The notes under the pieces are model-generated. The model saw only the letters and a program-made list of their open reading frames with translations. It ran no database searches and was not told where the DNA came from. Of a DNA stretch of 64,000 nucleotides, positions 17,011 through 25,123 are shown in pieces (the stretch's first letter is position 1; each line of letters opens with the position of its first letter). The position numbers were made by a program, and so were the translations under genes. The DNA lies in NCBI RefSeq assembly GCF_900105325.1, contig NZ_FNSU01000001.1, forward strand, positions 744,001 to 808,000. The letters run 5' to 3'. The DNA is from Pseudomonas marginalis (GTDB taxonomy: Bacteria > Pseudomonadota > Gammaproteobacteria > Pseudomonadales > Pseudomonadaceae).

Positions 17011-17038
17011 GGAACCATATCGCGCAAGACGCCACAGA
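17011..17038 (+). promoter_or_regulatory. Second HrpL-type (hrp box) promoter
   Basis: GGAACC at 17011-17016, a 15-base spacer, then CCACAGA at 17032-17038: again a full match to GGAACC-N15/16-CCACNNA. It shares with the first box the AT after GGAACC and the CG before CCAC. It stands 35 bases before the GTG of the 79-residue gene and lies in locally AT-richer sequence. Confidence 0.78.
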
Positions 17039-17073
17039 AAGCGGTGTAACTTACACAGTTCAGGGCCGAGAAA

Positions 17074-17313
17074 GTGGCGATATCTATTTTTTCAAATCCT
17101 GCAAATCCTGCAGCTCCTGAAAGTCCGGCATTACGCAACATGCGGGATATGGTCAGGTGCCATGAGGATCTGGAACGGCAGCAAGCTCGGGAGCAGAAAA
17201 AGCAACTGATGGAGCATTTGCCGAAACAGGCCCATGCCCCGAAGATTGAGCTGCCAGCGGAGGACACAAACCGTCCTGTCCAATTCGGCGAGCCCAAAAA
17301 AAACCCACCATAA
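17074..17313 (+). CDS. 79-residue protein behind an hrp box, candidate type III-associated
   Basis: 79 residues from GTG 17074 (AGGG 8 bases upstream); an in-frame TAA at 17047 rules out a much longer start. The N terminus MAISIFSNPANPAAP has Ile at position 3 and no acidic residue before position 16, like type III export signals. The middle is charged and probably helical (RNMRDMVRCHEDLERQQARE, QKKQLMEHLPKQ). The tail is Pro-rich. No homologue recognised. Its last codons form one arm of the terminator that separates it from the convergent OmpA-family gene. It could be a small effector, a harpin helper or a chaperone-like protein. That it is real rests mainly on the promoter match. Confidence 0.55.
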   Translation: MAISIFSNPANPAAPESPALRNMRDMVRCHEDLERQQAREQKKQLMEHLPKQAHAPKIELPAEDTNRPVQFGEPKKNPP

Positions 17314-17324
17314 GGTGGGTTTTC
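17299..17324. terminator. Bidirectional terminator
   Basis: AAAACCCACC / GGTGGGTTTT around a 4-base loop between convergent genes. A-rich on the left and T-rich on the right, so it can work in both directions; the stop codon of the 79-residue gene lies in the loop. Confidence 0.85.
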
Positions 17325-17338
17325 TTATCCAGCATCAA

Positions 17339-18124
17339 TCAGTTGGTGACGGACGAGCGTGGCTTGACCGGCTGGTTATCGTTGGAGATGGTCACTTCAA
17401 CGCGGCGGTTCATGGCACGGCCCGAGACGCTGCCGTTGTCGGCAACCGGGTATTCCTTGCCATAGCCGGTGGTCACGATGCGGCGTGGGTCAACGCCCAT
17501 CTTGATCAGCGCAACCTGCACAGAAGCGGCACGTCGCTCCGACAGGCTCTGGTTGTAGGCATCGCTGCCTGTGCTGTCCGTGTAACCTTCAACGATCACC
17601 TGGCGATCCGGGTTTTCCTGAAGGAACTGCGCCAGCTTATTGATGTTGACCAGGCCGCTGGACTTCAGGTCGGCCTTGTTGGTGGCAAACAGCACGTCGC
17701 CAAAGGTCACCAGAGTACCGCGCTCGGTTTGCTTGGCGTTCAAGCTGTCCTGCAGCTGCTTGATCTGCGCATCACGGGCCTCGAGCAGGGCACGGGCGCG
17801 TTCGTCGCCGGCGTTTTTCAGCTTGGCTTCGGATTCGCGCAGCACGATGGTGTCTTTGGCCACTTCAACGCGCTGGTTGGTCAGGTAGGCCAGTTGATCG
17901 ACCTTCTTCTGGTCTTCCTTGTCGCGGTAGGCCTTGTCAGCCTTGTCCAGCCAATCGCTGGCGTCCTTGGTTTCCAGGGCGGCAAGCTTGGTGGCTTGCG
18001 GGTTGGTTTGCAGGGACGAGAAGTTGGTCCGTGCGTTTTCCAGGTTTGCGTTGGGCGGGGTAGAGCAGGCCGCCAGGGCAACGCTCATCGCCAGCAGGGC
18101 AGGGATCATCAATTGTTTACGCAT
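17339..18124 (-). CDS. OmpA-family outer-membrane lipoprotein (LptF-like)
   Basis: 261 residues. Lipoprotein signal with lipobox LAAC (MRKQLMIPALLAMSVALAAC; Cys 20), a helical region with Lys/Asp/Glu-rich repeats (~30-130), then an OmpA peptidoglycan-binding domain (FGDVLFATNKADLKSSG; VEGYTDSTGSDAYNQSLSER; VTTGYGKEYPVADN). The NxxLSxxRA pattern and the Asp/Arg positions are intact. It should tether the outer membrane to peptidoglycan. Position and domain order match P. aeruginosa PA3692 (LptF), which is AlgU-controlled and stress-related. It lies 55 bases after the DUF4398 lipoprotein gene, probably in the same operon. Confidence 0.88.
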   Translation of the reverse strand: MRKQLMIPALLAMSVALAACSTPPNANLENARTNFSSLQTNPQATKLAALETKDASDWLDKADKAYRDKEDQKKVDQLAYLTNQRVEVAKDTIVLRESEAKLKNAGDERARALLEARDAQIKQLQDSLNAKQTERGTLVTFGDVLFATNKADLKSSGLVNINKLAQFLQENPDRQVIVEGYTDSTGSDAYNQSLSERRAASVQVALIKMGVDPRRIVTTGYGKEYPVADNGSVSGRAMNRRVEVTISNDNQPVKPRSSVTN

Positions 18125-18179
18125 AGTCGTGTCGTCCTTTCAATTCGATATCGGGTGCAGTGCAATCAGGCGCGGCGCT

Positions 18180-18605
18180 TTATTTCTGCTGGATAGCAGC
18201 CGGGCGCATACCTTCCTGACGCAGCTCCTGAACAGCTTTCTGGGAATCCTTCACAGCCTGTTCGGCCTTGGCCGCCTGGGACTTGCGCTCTGCAACGCGA
18301 GCATCCCATTCAGCCTGTTCGGCCAGGCGACGCGCCTCGTCATAATTCTTGTCGTGCATGGCGATTTCGGCTTGCTTGAGCTTGTCCTGGGCCGATTTCA
18401 TTTCAACTGCTGCGTACTCGGTACCGCCGGCGCTCACTGCGCTGTTGACCGCGGACTGAGTCACCGCGTACTGCTCGGTTGGCGGGTTGCCGGCGCAGCC
18501 AGCCAAAACGAAGCTGGTGCCGATTGCCAGCGCGGCCAATTTAAGCCCGCGCAGGTGGTTAAACGTGGATTTGGCAGTGCTGGTCTTCATCGTCTTCAAC
18601 TCCAT
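18180..18605 (-). CDS. DUF4398 lipoprotein
   Basis: 141 residues from the ATG at 18605, chosen for the AGGAG 7 bases upstream; a second ATG at 18590 is also possible. Signal with lipobox (LAIGTSFVLAGC), then a long Ala/Glu/Lys-rich helix (AEIAMHDKNYDEARRLAEQA; AERKSQAAKAEQAVKDSQKA), as in DUF4398 proteins. It precedes the OmpA-family gene in the same direction, the arrangement also found in P. aeruginosa (PA3691-PA3692). Likely a periplasm-facing coiled-coil partner of the OmpA lipoprotein; exact role unknown. Confidence 0.85.
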   Translation of the reverse strand: MELKTMKTSTAKSTFNHLRGLKLAALAIGTSFVLAGCAGNPPTEQYAVTQSAVNSAVSAGGTEYAAVEMKSAQDKLKQAEIAMHDKNYDEARRLAEQAEWDARVAERKSQAAKAEQAVKDSQKAVQELRQEGMRPAAIQQK

Positions 18606-18718
18606 TGGATAGCTCCTAAAAACATCAAAATCCATCGCAGTCGGTGAACGGCTTGGGGCGCGGCGGTAAAGCGCGACAGGCCCTTTCAAACGGCCGTTCC
18701 AAGTGATGGCTTACTGGC

Positions 18719-18746
18719 TGTGACCGGAGGCTTTTTTCAAAAGTTC
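18719..18746 (-). promoter_or_regulatory. Possible AlgU (sigma-22/RpoE-like) promoter for the lipoprotein pair
   Basis: On the minus strand GAACTT (18746-18741) is followed after 17 bases by TCACA (18723-18719), resembling the AlgU pattern GAACTT-N16/17-TCTGA. The -10 match is only partial. It lies about 115 bases before the DUF4398 start. AlgU control is known for lptF in P. aeruginosa, which makes the site plausible. Confidence 0.35.
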
Positions 18747-18887
18747 AGAAGAGATGGCGATTTGCCTAAAAAAATATCTGACTGATTGGTCAGGGTAAAA
18801 AGTTGGAACTTTTGCCACGTGCAGGGGTACTCCGAGCCTCGGCAGAGGCCCGGAATACGGGGTTCAGATGGGTGTCAATCGAGTCCG

Positions 18888-19232
18888 TCAGTGCTTTTGG
18901 TCGTCGGCACTGGCAGACAAATCATGCAGATAGCGACGGGACAAGGTCAGGAACCGCGGCGTTGGCCCGACGTCCTCATAGAGCGGGTCGCCCTCTTCAT
19001 CGGTGGCGATGACCTGTTGTCCCTTGATGTAGGGAAAGCTGGCTTCCAGCTCCTCAAGGGCGGCACCGATCAGCTCGCCGAGCAGTTCTTCGGTGTGGCG
19101 CTTGGGGTACATCTCGGCGATGGCTGCCAGCCGTGCAGCAGCCTCCACATCCAGATGGATGGCGTACTCGGTCTTGGTCAGGCGACCCTTGGCGTTCTCT
19201 TCCCAATGCTGGGCCAGTTCTCGAATTTTCAT
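18888..19232 (-). CDS. Conserved hypothetical protein
   Basis: 114 residues. The start MKIRELAQHWEENAKGRLTK has a GAGG ribosome site. The sequence reads like a small soluble helical regulator or adaptor (EYAIHLDVEAAARLAAIAEM; RHTEELLGELIGAALEELEA), with an N-terminal stretch reminiscent of ribbon-helix-helix proteins. Homologues in Pseudomonas occur at this place beside ppc and are sometimes labelled 'pilin assembly protein' without evidence that I can see. Acidic C terminus. Function not assigned. Confidence 0.75.
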   Translation of the reverse strand: MKIRELAQHWEENAKGRLTKTEYAIHLDVEAAARLAAIAEMYPKRHTEELLGELIGAALEELEASFPYIKGQQVIATDEEGDPLYEDVGPTPRFLTLSRRYLHDLSASADDQKH

Positions 19233-19416
19233 GGCAACCTCAATAAAGCCTGCGGTGGCAGGCGGTGATGAGTGACCAGCCGTGCGCGTGGATAAACGCG
19301 GCGGCTCACACTTGAGACTAGCTGCAAGTCACAAGGTTTAAAGTCTTGTCATAAAACGATGCCGGCGGCACTCTGACACACCTGCGCGTCCCGGATTTCT
19401 GGCTGGAGATTGGCTG

Positions 19417-22062
19417 ATGAGTGATATCGATGCACGCTTGCGTGAGGATGTTCACCTGCTCGGTGAACTGTTGGGCAACACCATTCGAGAGCAGTACGGC
19501 GATGATTTTCTCGCCAAGATCGAACAGATCCGCAAAGGCGCCAAGGCCGACCGCCGCGGAGCCGCCCCGGACAAAGCCGCGGGTGATGAACTGAGCGCCA
19601 GCCTCAATCAGTTGCAGGAAAACGAACTGCTGCCGGTGGCGCGGGCCTTCAACCAGTTCCTCAACCTGGCCAATATCGCCGAGCAGTACCAGTTGATTCA
19701 CCGGCGCGACGAGTCGCAACCGGCGCCGTTCGAGTCCCGCGTATTGCCGGAGTTACTGGCTCGCCTGCAGGGCGAGGGCCACAGCAATGAGTCCCTCGCC
19801 CGCCAGTTGGGGCGCCTGGACATCGAACTGGTCCTCACCGCCCACCCCACCGAAGTGGCACGCCGCACCCTGATCCAGAAATACGACGCCATCGCCGCGC
19901 AACTGGCGCTGCAGGATCATCGCGACCTCACCAGCGCTGAGCGCGAGCAGATCCGCCAGCGCCTGCAGCGCTTGATCGCCGAAGCCTGGCACACCGAAGA
20001 AATCCGCCGCACTCGGCCCACCCCGGTGGATGAAGCCAAGTGGGGCTTCGCGGTGATCGAGCATTCGTTGTGGCACGCCATCCCCAATTACTTGCGCAAG
20101 GCCGACCAGGCGTTACACGCTGCGACGGGCCTGCGTTTGCCGCTGGAAGCCGCGCCGATCCGCTTTGCGTCGTGGATGGGCGGCGACCGTGACGGCAACC
20201 CGAATGTCACCGCGCCCGTCACCCGCGAGGTGTTGCTGCTGGCGCGCTGGATGGCGGCCGACCTGTACCTGCGCGATATCGACCACCTGGCCTCCGAACT
20301 GTCGATGCAACAGGCCAGCCCGGCGTTGCAGGCCAAGGTCGGCGACAGCGTCGAACCTTATCGTGCCCTGCTCAAGCAACTGCGCGAACGCCTGCGCGCC
20401 ACGCGCCAATGGGCCCATACCGCGTTGAGCAGCAGCACGCCGGCGCCTGCCGAGGTGTTGCAGAACAACCGCGATCTGCTCGAGCCACTGGAGTTGTGCT
20501 ACCAGTCGTTGCACGCGTGCGGCATGGGCGTGATCGCCGACGGCCCGCTGCTCGATTGCCTGCGCCGGGCCGTAACCTTTGGTCTATTTCTGGTGCGCCT
20601 GGATGTGCGCCAGGATTCCAGTCGTCATTCGGCGGCGATGACTGAAATCACCGATTACCTGGGCCTGGGCCGTTACGAGGACTGGAACGAAGACATGCGC
20701 ATCAGCTTCCTGATGAAGGAGCTGGCCAACCGTCGACCGCTGTTGCCGGGCTATTTCAAGCCATCGGCCGATACGGCCGAAGTGCTCAATACCTGCAAGG
20801 AAGTGGCCGCCGCGCCTGCCGCATCGTTAGGCTCGTATGTCATTTCCATGGCCGGTGCCGCGTCGGACGTATTGGCGGTGCAGCTGCTGCTTAAAGAGTC
20901 GGGCGTTCAACGGCCGATGCGCGTGGTGCCGCTGTTCGAAACCCTGGCCGACCTGGATAACGCCGGTCCCGTGATCGAACAACTGTTGCTGCTGCCAGGC
21001 TACCGGGCGCGCTTGCAGGGCCCGCAGGAAGTGATGATCGGCTACTCCGACTCGGCCAAGGACGCCGGCACCACCGCCGCCGCCTGGGCGCAGTACCGGG
21101 CCCAGGAGCGGCTGGTGGATATCTGCCGGGAGCAACAGGTGGAATTGCTGCTGTTCCACGGTCGCGGCGGCACCGTCGGACGTGGCGGCGGCCCGGCCCA
21201 CGCGGCGATCCTGTCGCAACCGCCGGGTTCGGTGGCGGGGCGTTTCCGTACCACCGAACAAGGCGAGATGATTCGCTTCAAATTCGGCTTGCCGGACATT
21301 GCTGAACAGAACCTCAATCTCTATCTGGCCGCCGTGTTGGAAGCGACATTGCTGCCACCGCCGCCACCGGAGCCGGCGTGGCGCCATTTGATGGATGAAT
21401 TGGCGGCCGACGGCGTCAGCGCTTATCGCGCGGTGGTGCGGGAAAATCCGCAATTCGTCGAGTATTTTCGTCAGTCCACCCCGGAGCAGGAGCTGGGCCG
21501 GCTACCTCTGGGCAGTCGCCCGGCCAAGCGTCGCGCCGGTGGTATAGAAAGCCTGCGCGCCATTCCGTGGATCTTCGGTTGGACCCAGACTCGCCTGATG
21601 CTGCCGGCCTGGCTGGGTTGGGAGGCCGCGTTGAGCAAGGCCCTGGAGCGCGGCGAAGGTGAACTGCTGGGACAGATGCGCGAACAGTGGCCGTTCTTCC
21701 GCACCCGCATCGATATGCTGGAAATGGTCCTGGCCAAGGCCGATGCCGATATTGCGCGCCTGTATGACGAGCGCCTGGTGCAGCCGGACCTGTTGCCATT
21801 GGGGGCGCACTTACGCGACCTATTGTCGCAGGCATGCGACGTGGTGCTTGGCCTGACCGGCCAGTCGCAACTGCTGGCCCATAGCCCTGACACCCTGGAG
21901 TTCATCCGCCTGCGCAACACCTACCTCGACCCCTTGCACCTGTTGCAGGCCGAGTTGCTCGCGCGCTCGCGTCGCCAGGAAGCCGCGCAGGACAGCCCTC
22001 TGGAACAGGCGTTGCTGGTGTCCGTGGCGGGTATTGCCGCCGGCCTGCGCAACACCGGCTGA
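19417..22062 (+). CDS. ppc: Phosphoenolpyruvate carboxylase
   Basis: 881 residues, full length. Carboxylates PEP with bicarbonate to oxaloacetate and so refills the TCA cycle. Active-site signatures are intact: catalytic His in LVLTAHPTEVARRTLIQKYD, Arg/Asp-rich RFASWMGGDRDGNPNVT, MIGYSDSAKDAGTTAAAWAQ, the Gly-rich loop FHGRGGTVGRGGGPAHAAI, and the C-terminal RNTG used in allosteric control. Monocistronic by position: divergent from the hypothetical gene upstream and 299 bases from adk downstream. Confidence 0.97.
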   Translation: MSDIDARLREDVHLLGELLGNTIREQYGDDFLAKIEQIRKGAKADRRGAAPDKAAGDELSASLNQLQENELLPVARAFNQFLNLANIAEQYQLIHRRDESQPAPFESRVLPELLARLQGEGHSNESLARQLGRLDIELVLTAHPTEVARRTLIQKYDAIAAQLALQDHRDLTSAEREQIRQRLQRLIAEAWHTEEIRRTRPTPVDEAKWGFAVIEHSLWHAIPNYLRKADQALHAATGLRLPLEAAPIRFASWMGGDRDGNPNVTAPVTREVLLLARWMAADLYLRDIDHLASELSMQQASPALQAKVGDSVEPYRALLKQLRERLRATRQWAHTALSSSTPAPAEVLQNNRDLLEPLELCYQSLHACGMGVIADGPLLDCLRRAVTFGLFLVRLDVRQDSSRHSAAMTEITDYLGLGRYEDWNEDMRISFLMKELANRRPLLPGYFKPSADTAEVLNTCKEVAAAPAASLGSYVISMAGAASDVLAVQLLLKESGVQRPMRVVPLFETLADLDNAGPVIEQLLLLPGYRARLQGPQEVMIGYSDSAKDAGTTAAAWAQYRAQERLVDICREQQVELLLFHGRGGTVGRGGGPAHAAILSQPPGSVAGRFRTTEQGEMIRFKFGLPDIAEQNLNLYLAAVLEATLLPPPPPEPAWRHLMDELAADGVSAYRAVVRENPQFVEYFRQSTPEQELGRLPLGSRPAKRRAGGIESLRAIPWIFGWTQTRLMLPAWLGWEAALSKALERGEGELLGQMREQWPFFRTRIDMLEMVLAKADADIARLYDERLVQPDLLPLGAHLRDLLSQACDVVLGLTGQSQLLAHSPDTLEFIRLRNTYLDPLHLLQAELLARSRRQEAAQDSPLEQALLVSVAGIAAGLRNTG

Positions 22063-22361
22063 GGTTTTTTGCGTGTTCTCAAAAGCTTGCGGATAAACCA
22101 CGACGGCCGCCCTGAAAGGGGTGGTCGGCGTTTACAGCGCTGGTTGCACTCAGGCACACCCTACCTATGACGTACGCGTGGCGCGGGTTCCTGCGACTTT
22201 TGGCGGCTTGTGTGGTTAGGGCCCGCTGTGTATCTTGATCAGCCTTTGGCCGTTTGGGCGGCCTGGGCCCATAGTTTCATGAGCCCTATATTATTTTTAC
22301 GAGATTGGCCCCACGCGGCGAATCCGAGCGTCATCTCTATAAAAAATTGAGGAGCACATCG
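22063..22361 (+). promoter_or_regulatory. ppc-adk intergenic region, adk leader
   Basis: About 300 bases without a convincing gene. It contains imperfect GC palindromes shortly after ppc (around 22100-22135), and an AT-rich stretch around 22286-22300 (CTATATTATTTTTACG) that could hold the adk -10 region. A strong TGAGGAGC ribosome site ends it. No small ORF stands out. Confidence 0.4.
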
Positions 22362-23009
22362 ATGCGCGTCATTCTGCTGGGAGCTCCCGGGGCCGGTAAA
22401 GGTACTCAGGCAAAGTTCATCACTGAAAAATTCGGCATTCCACAAATCTCCACCGGCGACATGCTGCGCGCAGCCGTCAAGGCCGGCACCGAGCTGGGCC
22501 TGATCGCCAAGAGCGTGATGGACAGCGGCGGCCTGGTCTCCGATGACCTGATCATCAACCTGGTCAAGGAACGCATCAGCCAGGAAGACTGCAAGAACGG
22601 CTTCCTGTTCGACGGTTTCCCACGCACCATTCCCCAGGCCGAAGCCCTGGTGAAAGCCGGCGTCGAGCTGGACGCGGTGGTGGAAATCGCGGTTGAAGAT
22701 GAAGAAATCGTCCAGCGTATTGCCGGTCGTCGCGTCCACGAAGCCTCGGGCCGCGTGTACCACACCGTCTACAACCCGCCTAAAGTTGAAGGCAAGGACG
22801 ATGTCACCGGTGAAGACCTGGTGCAGCGTAAGGACGACACCGAAGAAACCGTGCGTCATCGCCTGTCGGTCTACCATTCCCAGACCAAGCCGTTGGTGGA
22901 TTTCTACCAGAAGCTGTCCGCAGCCCAGGGCAAGCCGAAGTACAGCCATATCCCTGGCGTCGGCTCGGTGGAAGCGATCACCGCCAAGGTCCTGCAAGCA
23001 CTGAGCTGA
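22362..23009 (+). CDS. adk: Adenylate kinase
   Basis: 215 residues from ATG 22362 (MRVILLGAPGAGKGTQAKFI), which has GAGGAG 7 bases upstream; the upstream in-frame start is not supported. Walker A GAPGAGKGT at 7-15, the NMP-binding region (GIPQISTGDMLRAAV), the signature LFDGFPRTIPQAEAL and the long-form LID (RVHEASGRVYHTVYNPPKVE) are present; the LID lacks zinc cysteines, as usual in Gram-negatives. It interconverts ATP+AMP and 2 ADP. A terminator follows directly. Confidence 0.97.
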   Translation: MRVILLGAPGAGKGTQAKFITEKFGIPQISTGDMLRAAVKAGTELGLIAKSVMDSGGLVSDDLIINLVKERISQEDCKNGFLFDGFPRTIPQAEALVKAGVELDAVVEIAVEDEEIVQRIAGRRVHEASGRVYHTVYNPPKVEGKDDVTGEDLVQRKDDTEETVRHRLSVYHSQTKPLVDFYQKLSAAQGKPKYSHIPGVGSVEAITAKVLQALS

Positions 23010-23028
23010 TCCTTTATCGGCTTGATAG

Positions 23029-23057
23029 ACAACGGCCCGCTTGCGGGCCGTTGTTGT
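23029..23057 (+). terminator. Rho-independent terminator of adk
   Basis: CAACGGCCCGC / GCGGGCCGTTG with a 2-base gap, followed by TTGTTTAT. It also lies just before the tsaB leader. Confidence 0.88.
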
Positions 23058-23098
23058 TTATACTGGCGCACTTTTTTTCGACTTGGACACCCATACCG

Positions 23099-23785
23099 AT
23101 GAGCACCCTGCTGGCCCTGGACACCGCGACTGAAGCTTGCTCCGTTGCCTTGCTGCACGATGGCAAGGTCACAAGCCACTACGAGGTGATCCCGCGCCTG
23201 CACGCGCAGAAGCTGTTGCCGATGATCAAGCAGCTGCTTGAAGACGCGGGCACCACCCTGTCGGCCGTGGATGCCATCGCCTTTGGCCGTGGCCCGGGAG
23301 CGTTCACCGGGGTGCGCATCGCCATTGGCGTGGTCCAGGGCCTGGCCTTTGCGTTGGAGCGCCCGGTGCTGCCGGTTTCCAACCTTGCCGTACTGGCCCA
23401 ACGTGCCTTGCGCGAACACTGCGCCCAGCAGGTGGCGGCGGCGATCGATGCGCGTATGGACGAAGTGTATTGGGGTTGCTACCGCGAAACGGCTGGCGAA
23501 ATGCGCCTTGTCGGCGTGGAAGCGGTGCAGCCACCGGAATCGGCGGTATTGCCGTGCGATGCCAGTGGTGACTGGTTCGGGGCTGGCACCGGTTGGGGTT
23601 ATGGCGAGCGTATCGGCGTTCAACCTGCTGGCCAGGACGCCACCCTGTTGCCTCACGCCGAAGATCTGCTGACCCTGGCGCGCTTCGCGTTCGAACGTGG
23701 CGAGGCGATTCCTGCGGATCAGGCTGCACCGGTTTACCTGCGCGATAAAGTCGCGCAGACCAAGGCAGAAAGAGGGATTATTTGA
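23099..23785 (+). CDS. tsaB: TsaB, partner in tRNA t6A37 synthesis
   Basis: 228 residues from ATG 23099 (MSTLLALDTATEACSVALL). ASKHA/HSP70-actin fold signatures include LPMIKQLLEDAG and DAIAFGRGPGAFTGVRIAIG. TsaB works with TsaC, TsaD and TsaE to attach threonylcarbamoyl to A37 of ANN-decoding tRNAs; it scaffolds TsaD and is not itself the transferase. Length is normal. The adk-tsaB order is also found in P. aeruginosa. Confidence 0.93.
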   Translation: MSTLLALDTATEACSVALLHDGKVTSHYEVIPRLHAQKLLPMIKQLLEDAGTTLSAVDAIAFGRGPGAFTGVRIAIGVVQGLAFALERPVLPVSNLAVLAQRALREHCAQQVAAAIDARMDEVYWGCYRETAGEMRLVGVEAVQPPESAVLPCDASGDWFGAGTGWGYGERIGVQPAGQDATLLPHAEDLLTLARFAFERGEAIPADQAAPVYLRDKVAQTKAERGII

Positions 23786-23945
23786 CGCCAAAAATGATGG
23801 CAATTTGAGGCAAAAGTCGCCAATCGTCAGAATTTGCCCGGGTTTTTAAACCTTTTTCAAATTATGTGTTCTAGTTATCACCAGAGCATTTGCGCGCGAC
23901 GGACAGTGCTGCCAAAATGCCATTACTGATAGCGAGTTCGCGCCT

Positions 23946-24236
23946 ATGCGTATAGATGGATTTTCCTCACAGTCGTACCCGATCAAGCGCAAGCCGCGTA
24001 AGGCAAACGCCACGGTGGACGACTCCGTCGAGGATTCGCCGGACTTCATTGAGGTCCAATCCGATGCGCAGGCCAGTTCACAAGCCCGCATCAGCGGCGT
24101 TCCCGCCCGTCAGCAAGACATGGTCTTCCCGCGCTCCATGAGCAAAAGCGTTGCCACCGCCCTGGCCAGCTACCTGACCACCGCCGGATTTGTCGAATGG
24201 GATATGGAAGTGCTGGGTCTCGACATCCACATCTGA
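23946..24236 (+). CDS. Conserved hypothetical protein, coupled to the DUF72 gene
   Basis: 96 residues, polar and probably soluble: a Lys/Arg-rich start (SYPIKRKPRKANATVDDSVE), an acidic middle, and a more ordered C terminus (SMSKSVATALASYLTTAGFV). No signal peptide or known motif. Its TGA shares the A of the ATG of the DUF72 gene, so the two are translationally coupled. Preceded by a 160-base AT-richer spacer. Function unknown. Confidence 0.72.
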   Translation: MRIDGFSSQSYPIKRKPRKANATVDDSVEDSPDFIEVQSDAQASSQARISGVPARQQDMVFPRSMSKSVATALASYLTTAGFVEWDMEVLGLDIHI

Positions 24237-25096
24237 TGCGCCTGCCTTACTACCTCGGCTGCCCGTCCTGGAGTGAAAACGCCTGGCGCGAGTACCTGTA
24301 CCCAGTCGACGCCCGCTCCAGCGATTACCTTGCCCTTTATTCCCAGGTCTTCAACGCCGTTGAGGGCAATACCACGTTCTACGCTCGCCCCTCGGCCGCT
24401 ACCGTGCAGCGCTGGGTCGACATCATGCCCGACGATTTTCGCTTCACTGCAAAATTCCCCGGTGACATCAGTCACGGTGGCGACTTGCGCGAGCAATTGC
24501 CGGCGGCGGAAAGTTTTGTCGGTTTGATGAGCCCGCTCGGTGAACGTGTTTCGCCGCTGTGGCTGCAACTGTCGGCGAGTTTTTCGCCGCAACGCCTGGC
24601 TGAACTGGCCGGTTTTATCGATGGCCTGGAACGCCCGATGGCGGTGGAAGTACGCCACCCTGAGTTCTTCGCCAAGGGCGATGCCGAGCGCACGCTCAAC
24701 CGTTTGTTACGGGATCGGGGTGTCGAGCGCATCTGCCTCGACCCGCGCGCGTTGTTCAGTTGCACGTCGACCTCGGCGGCGGTACTGCACGCACAATCGA
24801 AAAAGCCCAAGGTGCCACCCCGTCCGGCAGCGCTGACCCAGTTTCCCCAAGTGCGTTTTATCGGCCATCCGGAGCTTGAGGCCAATGACCCGTTCCTGGT
24901 GCCGTGGGTGGAAAAAATCGCGGGTTGGATCGAAGAAGGCCGCACACCCTACGTATTCCTGCACACCTCGGACAACCGCCTGGCCGCACAGCTGGCCCTG
25001 CGTTTCCACGCCAAGTTGATGGTGCGCCTGCCCGGCCTTCCGGCGCTGCCGACGTTGGATCGGCAACCCGAAGCGGAACAACTGGGGTTACTCTAG
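24236..25096 (+). CDS. DUF72 (YecE-family) protein
   Basis: 286 residues from the ATG at 24236 that overlaps the preceding stop. TIM-barrel-like DUF72 features: YYLGCPSWSENAWREYLYP at the start, FNAVEGNTTFYARPSAATVQ, FRFTAKFPGDISH and LHTSDNRLAAQLALRFH near the end. The family is widespread but its reaction is not established; folds are compared with xylose-isomerase-like or endonuclease IV-like barrels. Nothing here fixes a substrate. Confidence 0.88.
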   Translation: MRLPYYLGCPSWSENAWREYLYPVDARSSDYLALYSQVFNAVEGNTTFYARPSAATVQRWVDIMPDDFRFTAKFPGDISHGGDLREQLPAAESFVGLMSPLGERVSPLWLQLSASFSPQRLAELAGFIDGLERPMAVEVRHPEFFAKGDAERTLNRLLRDRGVERICLDPRALFSCTSTSAAVLHAQSKKPKVPPRPAALTQFPQVRFIGHPELEANDPFLVPWVEKIAGWIEEGRTPYVFLHTSDNRLAAQLALRFHAKLMVRLPGLPALPTLDRQPEAEQLGLL

Positions 25097-25123
25097 GGCT
25101 CCTTTTCCCGCCAGGAGTCAGTC

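Noticed and set aside
18805..18818. GGAACT followed by CCAC upstream of the small hypothetical gene
   Set aside because: The spacing between the two parts is only 4 bases, far from the 15-16 needed for an hrp box.
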